Assembly: GCA_051306415.1 (NCBI GenBank)
Contig: JBPPNE010000133.1
Coordinates: 1-27,954, forward strand
Direction: 5' to 3'
Length of the DNA: 27,954 nt
Source of the DNA: CBDDRG01 sp051306415
GTDB taxonomy: Bacteria; Pseudomonadota; Gammaproteobacteria; Pseudomonadales; Porticoccaceae
Shown here: piece after piece, positions 24,735 through 27,954 of the stretch
Layout of the letters: every line of letters starts with the position of its first letter
Numbering within the stretch: position 1 is the first letter of the stretch
Notes under the pieces: generated by a model
What the model was told of the DNA's origin: nothing
What the model saw: only the letters and a program-made list of their open reading frames with translations
Databases searched by the model: none
Made by a program: the position numbers and the translations under genes

Positions 24735-25256
24735 ATGAGCCAGGAAAACAACACTAACGGCGGGGATGTCGGCTCGGCGCAGAAGCCCACCCTCGAATTT
24801 GCCATCGAGCGCATCTACCTGAAAGACATCTCCTTCGAGGTGCCCCAAGGCGCCGAGAGTTTTCGCAAGCAGTGGCAGCCACGGATCACCCAGGATGTGT
24901 TGACCAAGGTCAACAAGATTGGCGAGGATCACTACGAAGTGGTGCTGCAAATGACCGTCGGCGTGAAGGAGGAGGAGCAAACGGCCTACCTGGTGGAAGT
25001 CCAGCAAGCCGGTGTGTTCCTGGTCAGGGGGTTGGAGGGAGAGCAGCTCGCCCACCTGCTCAATAGCCACTGCCCGACGATTCTGTTTCCCTATGCGAGG
25101 GAGGTCGTCGATAGTGTCGTGACCAAGGGTAGTTTTCCACCGCCAATGCTGCCGCCCATCAATTTTGAAGCCCTATTCCAGCAGGCGATCAAAAAGGCGC
25201 GGGACAGCGGCACTGCGGATGGCCGTACTGATGGCGGTGTCCCCAGCACCCACTAG
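24735..25256 (+). CDS. secB: Protein-export chaperone SecB
   Basis: This 173-residue tetrameric chaperone keeps preproteins unfolded and hands them to SecA. Recognised segments are FAIERIYLKDISFEVPQGAE, the YEVVLQMTVGVK core strands, QAGVFLVRG and CPTILFPYAREVVDSVVTKGSFPPPMLPPINFEALF. ATG 24735 (MSQENN) has GAGAG upstream; the tail after about residue 155 is variable, as usual. It is last in the yibN-grxC-secB set and convergent with glnG. The 168-bp gap between them shows no strong terminator. Confidence 0.97.
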   Translation: MSQENNTNGGDVGSAQKPTLEFAIERIYLKDISFEVPQGAESFRKQWQPRITQDVLTKVNKIGEDHYEVVLQMTVGVKEEEQTAYLVEVQQAGVFLVRGLEGEQLAHLLNSHCPTILFPYAREVVDSVVTKGSFPPPMLPPINFEALFQQAIKKARDSGTADGRTDGGVPSTH

Positions 25257-25424
25257 GGAAACTCTGGTCAGTCCTTTGGGCCGTCAGGACGAACGGCAAC
25301 TCGCCGATTTCGTACGTGGTGAGCCCTGCGTGGGGCACCTGATCATTCAGGGTTCCCTTCACCGCAGGTCGCCTTCCTGCTTAGTCAGCAGATCACTGTG
25401 GGTTCGCCCGTATCAAGGATGCGA

Positions 25425-26852
25425 TCAATCCGCGGCGTCCCCGGTGTCGCGCTCCGCCATACCCAACTCATAAAGCTTGCGGGTAAGGGTGTTGCGCCCC
25501 CAGCCGAGCAGTTCCGCCGCCTCGCGCTTGCGTCCGGCGGTATGCTGGAGGGCCGTTTCAATGACGGTGCGTTCAAAGGCGGGCAGTGCGGTGTCGAGCA
25601 CATGGGTTTTGCCGTTTGTCAGCTCGTTGCCAAGCCAGCGTCGCAAACTCTGCTCCCAGTTTTCTCCTGCCAGCGCCATGGCTACAGGCGCATTGTCGAG
25701 CATTTCTGGCGGTAGATCGGCTAGCAATACCTCGCGTCCGGCGGCCATCACCGTTAACCAACGGCAGGTGTTCTCCAGTTGGCGAACATTGCCGGGCCAG
25801 GGTTGCGCACAGAGGAATTTCTCCGCTTCGGGAGACAGTAACTTGGGCTCGACGCTGAGTTCCTTGGCGGATTCCCGCAAAAAATGTTGAATCAGTTTCG
25901 GAATGTCCTGGCGGCGATCGGTGAGTCGGGGCAGGTGAACGCGGATGACGTTGAGGCGATGAAACAGATCCTCCCGGAAGCGGTGGTCGGCGACCAGGAT
26001 TTCCAGGTTCTGGTGGGTGGCGGCAATGATGCGGACATTGACTTTGACCGGGGTGTGTCCGCCGACCCGGTAAAACTCGTTGTCCGCCAGCACCCGTAGC
26101 AGACGGGTTTGCGCTTCCTGCGGCATGTCGCCGATTTCATCGAGAAAGAGGGTGCCACCGTCGGCTTGTTCAAAGCGGCCAACGCGCCGCTGGGCGGCGC
26201 CGGTGAACGCGCCTTTCTCGTGCCCAAAGAGCTCTGATTCGATCAGATCGTGGGGGATGGCGGCCATGTTGAGGGCGATAAAGGGCTGATCCTTGCGCGG
26301 GCTGTGTCGGTGCAAGGCCTTGGCGACCAGTTCCTTGCCGGTGCCGGATTCACCATTGATGAGCACCGTGATATGGGAATTGGACAGCCGGCCGATGGCG
26401 CGAAAGACCTCCTGCATGGCCGGCGCTTCACCGATGATTTCCGCATCTACCGGCGGCGGTTCGATGATTGCTGGCGAGATTCGCTCGCGCCCGGCGGTGA
26501 TCGCGCGGCGGGTCACGGACACCAGCTCCTCGACGTCAAAGGGCTTGGGGAGGTACTCGAAGGCACCGCCTTTGTAGGCGGCGACCGCGCTGTCCAGATC
26601 GGAGTGGGCGGTGGTGATGATGATCGGTAGCTGGGGGCGCTCAGCGTGAATCCTGCTCAGCAGTTGCAAGCCATCAATGCCGGGCATGCGGATATCGCTG
26701 ATGATGGTCTCGGGCGCCGCTCGTTCCAGATTGGCTAACAGACTCACCGCATCTTCGAAGCTGGCGACGGTCATGTCGGCTTTTTCCAGCGCTTTCTGCA
26801 TCACCCAGCGGATGGAGCGGTCGTCGTCGACAATCCAGATCAGCGGTTTCAT
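25425..26852 (-). CDS. glnG: Nitrogen regulation response regulator NtrC (GlnG)
   Basis: This 475-residue sigma-54-dependent activator works under nitrogen limitation. The receiver domain (1-120) has VDDDRSIRW and phospho-acceptor Asp 53 (ISDIRMPG). The AAA+ domain has Walker A GESGTGKE, the sigma-54-contacting GAFTGA loop and the DEIGDMP Walker B. A C-terminal Fis-type HTH reads [24 protein letters not shown] 26852 starts [11 protein letters not shown] at the family N-terminus; the longer upstream frame is antisense-like sequence inside glnL. It starts 10 bp after glnL. Confidence 0.97.
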   Translation of the reverse strand: MKPLIWIVDDDRSIRWVMQKALEKADMTVASFEDAVSLLANLERAAPETIISDIRMPGIDGLQLLSRIHAERPQLPIIITTAHSDLDSAVAAYKGGAFEYLPKPFDVEELVSVTRRAITAGRERISPAIIEPPPVDAEIIGEAPAMQEVFRAIGRLSNSHITVLINGESGTGKELVAKALHRHSPRKDQPFIALNMAAIPHDLIESELFGHEKGAFTGAAQRRVGRFEQADGGTLFLDEIGDMPQEAQTRLLRVLADNEFYRVGGHTPVKVNVRIIAATHQNLEILVADHRFREDLFHRLNVIRVHLPRLTDRRQDIPKLIQHFLRESAKELSVEPKLLSPEAEKFLCAQPWPGNVRQLENTCRWLTVMAAGREVLLADLPPEMLDNAPVAMALAGENWEQSLRRWLGNELTNGKTHVLDTALPAFERTVIETALQHTAGRKREAAELLGWGRNTLTRKLYELGMAERDTGDAAD

Positions 26853-26862
26853 GCTCACATCC

Positions 26863-27939
26863 CTATACCAAATGGGTTCCCAAGGGGAGATAAATCGAAA
26901 ATTGCGTGTGGCCGGGCTCGCTCTCACATTCGATGAGGCCCTGGTGGAGGTGAATGGCGGATTGCGCGATGGACAGCCCCAGACCGGTGCCCTCGGCCCG
27001 CCCGCTGACCATCGGGTAGAAGATGCGGTCATTGATTTCTTCCGGCACCCCGGGGCCGTTATCGATCACCGCCAATTGGCAAATCATCCGGTGATAGACC
27101 TTGCCAATAGTGAAGTTGTTGAGCACGCGGGTGCGCAGCGTGACGCTGCCACCATTGCCGATTTTGCCGGCGGTAGAGAGCGCCTGCATGGCGTTGCGGG
27201 CCAGATTGAGCACGGCTTGCACCAGATTTTCCCAATCGCCGAGGATTTCCGGAATGCTGGGATCGTAATCCCGGATGATCGGCAGCTTGCCGCCGGTTTC
27301 TGCGCGGATCAGCGAGGCCACGCGCTCGGTGACTTCGTGAATGTTCAGTGAAGCAAACCGTGGCAGCGAAGACGGTCCGAGCAGGCGGTCGACCAGATGG
27401 CGGAGGCGTTCGGTCTCGCCGAGGATGATGTCGGTGTATTCGCGCAGGTCGCTGCGGTCGAGCTCCTGCGCCAGCAGTTGCGAGGCGCCGCGAATGCCGC
27501 CCAGAGGATTCTTGATTTCGTGGGCGAGGCCACGAATGAGATTGCGGGAGGTGTGATTGGCCGAGATCAGCGCCTCCTCGCGGTCGATGCGCAGCGTGCG
27601 GTCGATGGGCTGGAGTTCCAGTAGCAGCAGGGTTTGATCCTCCCCGATCACCGGTGTCGCGGAGTAATCCACGGTGATTTCCCGCAGGTCGGGCAGCGTT
27701 AGCTTGACCTTGCGCTCGGTGAACGGATTGCCGTTGTAGAGCGCTTCGCGAAAAGTTGCCACCCGGGTTTTCGAATCCGCAAACAGCGGGGCGATGGCAC
27801 TGCCCAGCAGGCGATGGGCGCTGGTAGTCAATAGTGCTTCCGCCGCCGGGTTGAGGTAGGTGATAGCCAGATCCTCATCCAACAGCACCACCACGGTATT
27901 GAGATTGTCCAGCAACAACTGGTGGGCTATGACTGGCAT
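26863..27939 (-). CDS. glnL: Nitrogen sensor histidine kinase NtrB (GlnL)
   Basis: This cytoplasmic sensor kinase phosphorylates NtrC and is controlled by the PII protein. An N-terminal PAS domain (about 5-115: LDNLNTVVVLLDEDLAITYLNPAAEALL) is followed by the H box GLAHEIKNPLGG (His 140) and the ATPase domain with NLARNAMQAL, DNGPGVPEE and GTGLGLSIA. ATG 27939 gives 358 residues, near the family norm. GTG at 27954, the last bases of the window, would add five; a start further upstream cannot be excluded. It forms an operon with glnG. glnA, often upstream, is outside the window if present. Confidence 0.95.
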   Translation of the reverse strand: MPVIAHQLLLDNLNTVVVLLDEDLAITYLNPAAEALLTTSAHRLLGSAIAPLFADSKTRVATFREALYNGNPFTERKVKLTLPDLREITVDYSATPVIGEDQTLLLLELQPIDRTLRIDREEALISANHTSRNLIRGLAHEIKNPLGGIRGASQLLAQELDRSDLREYTDIILGETERLRHLVDRLLGPSSLPRFASLNIHEVTERVASLIRAETGGKLPIIRDYDPSIPEILGDWENLVQAVLNLARNAMQALSTAGKIGNGGSVTLRTRVLNNFTIGKVYHRMICQLAVIDNGPGVPEEINDRIFYPMVSGRAEGTGLGLSIAQSAIHLHQGLIECESEPGHTQFSIYLPLGTHLV

Positions 27940-27954
27940 TACTGGAATTGCCAC

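Overview
The window is high-GC chromosomal DNA from a gammaproteobacterium. The gene neighbourhoods are pseudomonad or Cellvibrionales-like: truD-pcm-nlpD-rpoS with fdxA beside it, nrdR-ribD-ribE-ribB(X)-ribH-nusB-thiL-pgpA, gpmI-envC-ctpA divergent from yibN-grxC-secB, and glnL-glnG (ntrBC). The assignment rests on recognised protein families and gene order only; no database search was run.

Left part (1-7881), almost all on the minus strand. The left edge holds the start of an IS3-type transposase OrfA that runs off the window, next to a decayed IS3 OrfB remnant. Then comes a secreted, proline-repeat protein of unknown function (635-1720). Its roughly 430-base leader carries two tandem cyclic-di-GMP-I (GEMM-I) riboswitch aptamers (1888-1977 and 2061-2150), a terminator-like hairpin, and a segment that can pair with the gene's own Shine-Dalgarno sequence. 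This is the most striking element here. Upstream of it lie a membrane GH17 beta-glucan enzyme (2436-4460) and a three-gene cassette: retropepsin-like lipoprotein, inactive transglutaminase with 7 TM segments, and RimK-like ATP-grasp ligase (7881-4611). These suggest cell-surface or matrix functions.

Middle (8084-19105), mostly plus strand. truD, pcm, nlpD and rpoS encode tRNA modification, protein repair, cell separation and the stationary-phase sigma factor. surE, usually between truD and pcm, is absent. fdxA is convergent with rpoS. A long operon-like run follows: nrdR, four riboflavin genes, nusB, thiL and pgpA. The ribB homologue carries a degenerate GTP cyclohydrolase II domain (RibBX type). 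A lone hisF ends this block.

Right part (19188-27954). A small conserved protein gene and ctpA, envC and gpmI lie on the minus strand. yibN, grxC and secB diverge from gpmI. glnG and glnL (NtrC/NtrB, nitrogen control) are on the minus strand, with the start of glnL at the window edge. NlpD and EnvC, the two LytM-type amidase activators of cell division, are both present, and both lack the peptidase metal ligands as expected for activators. I saw no tRNA, rRNA or CRISPR array.
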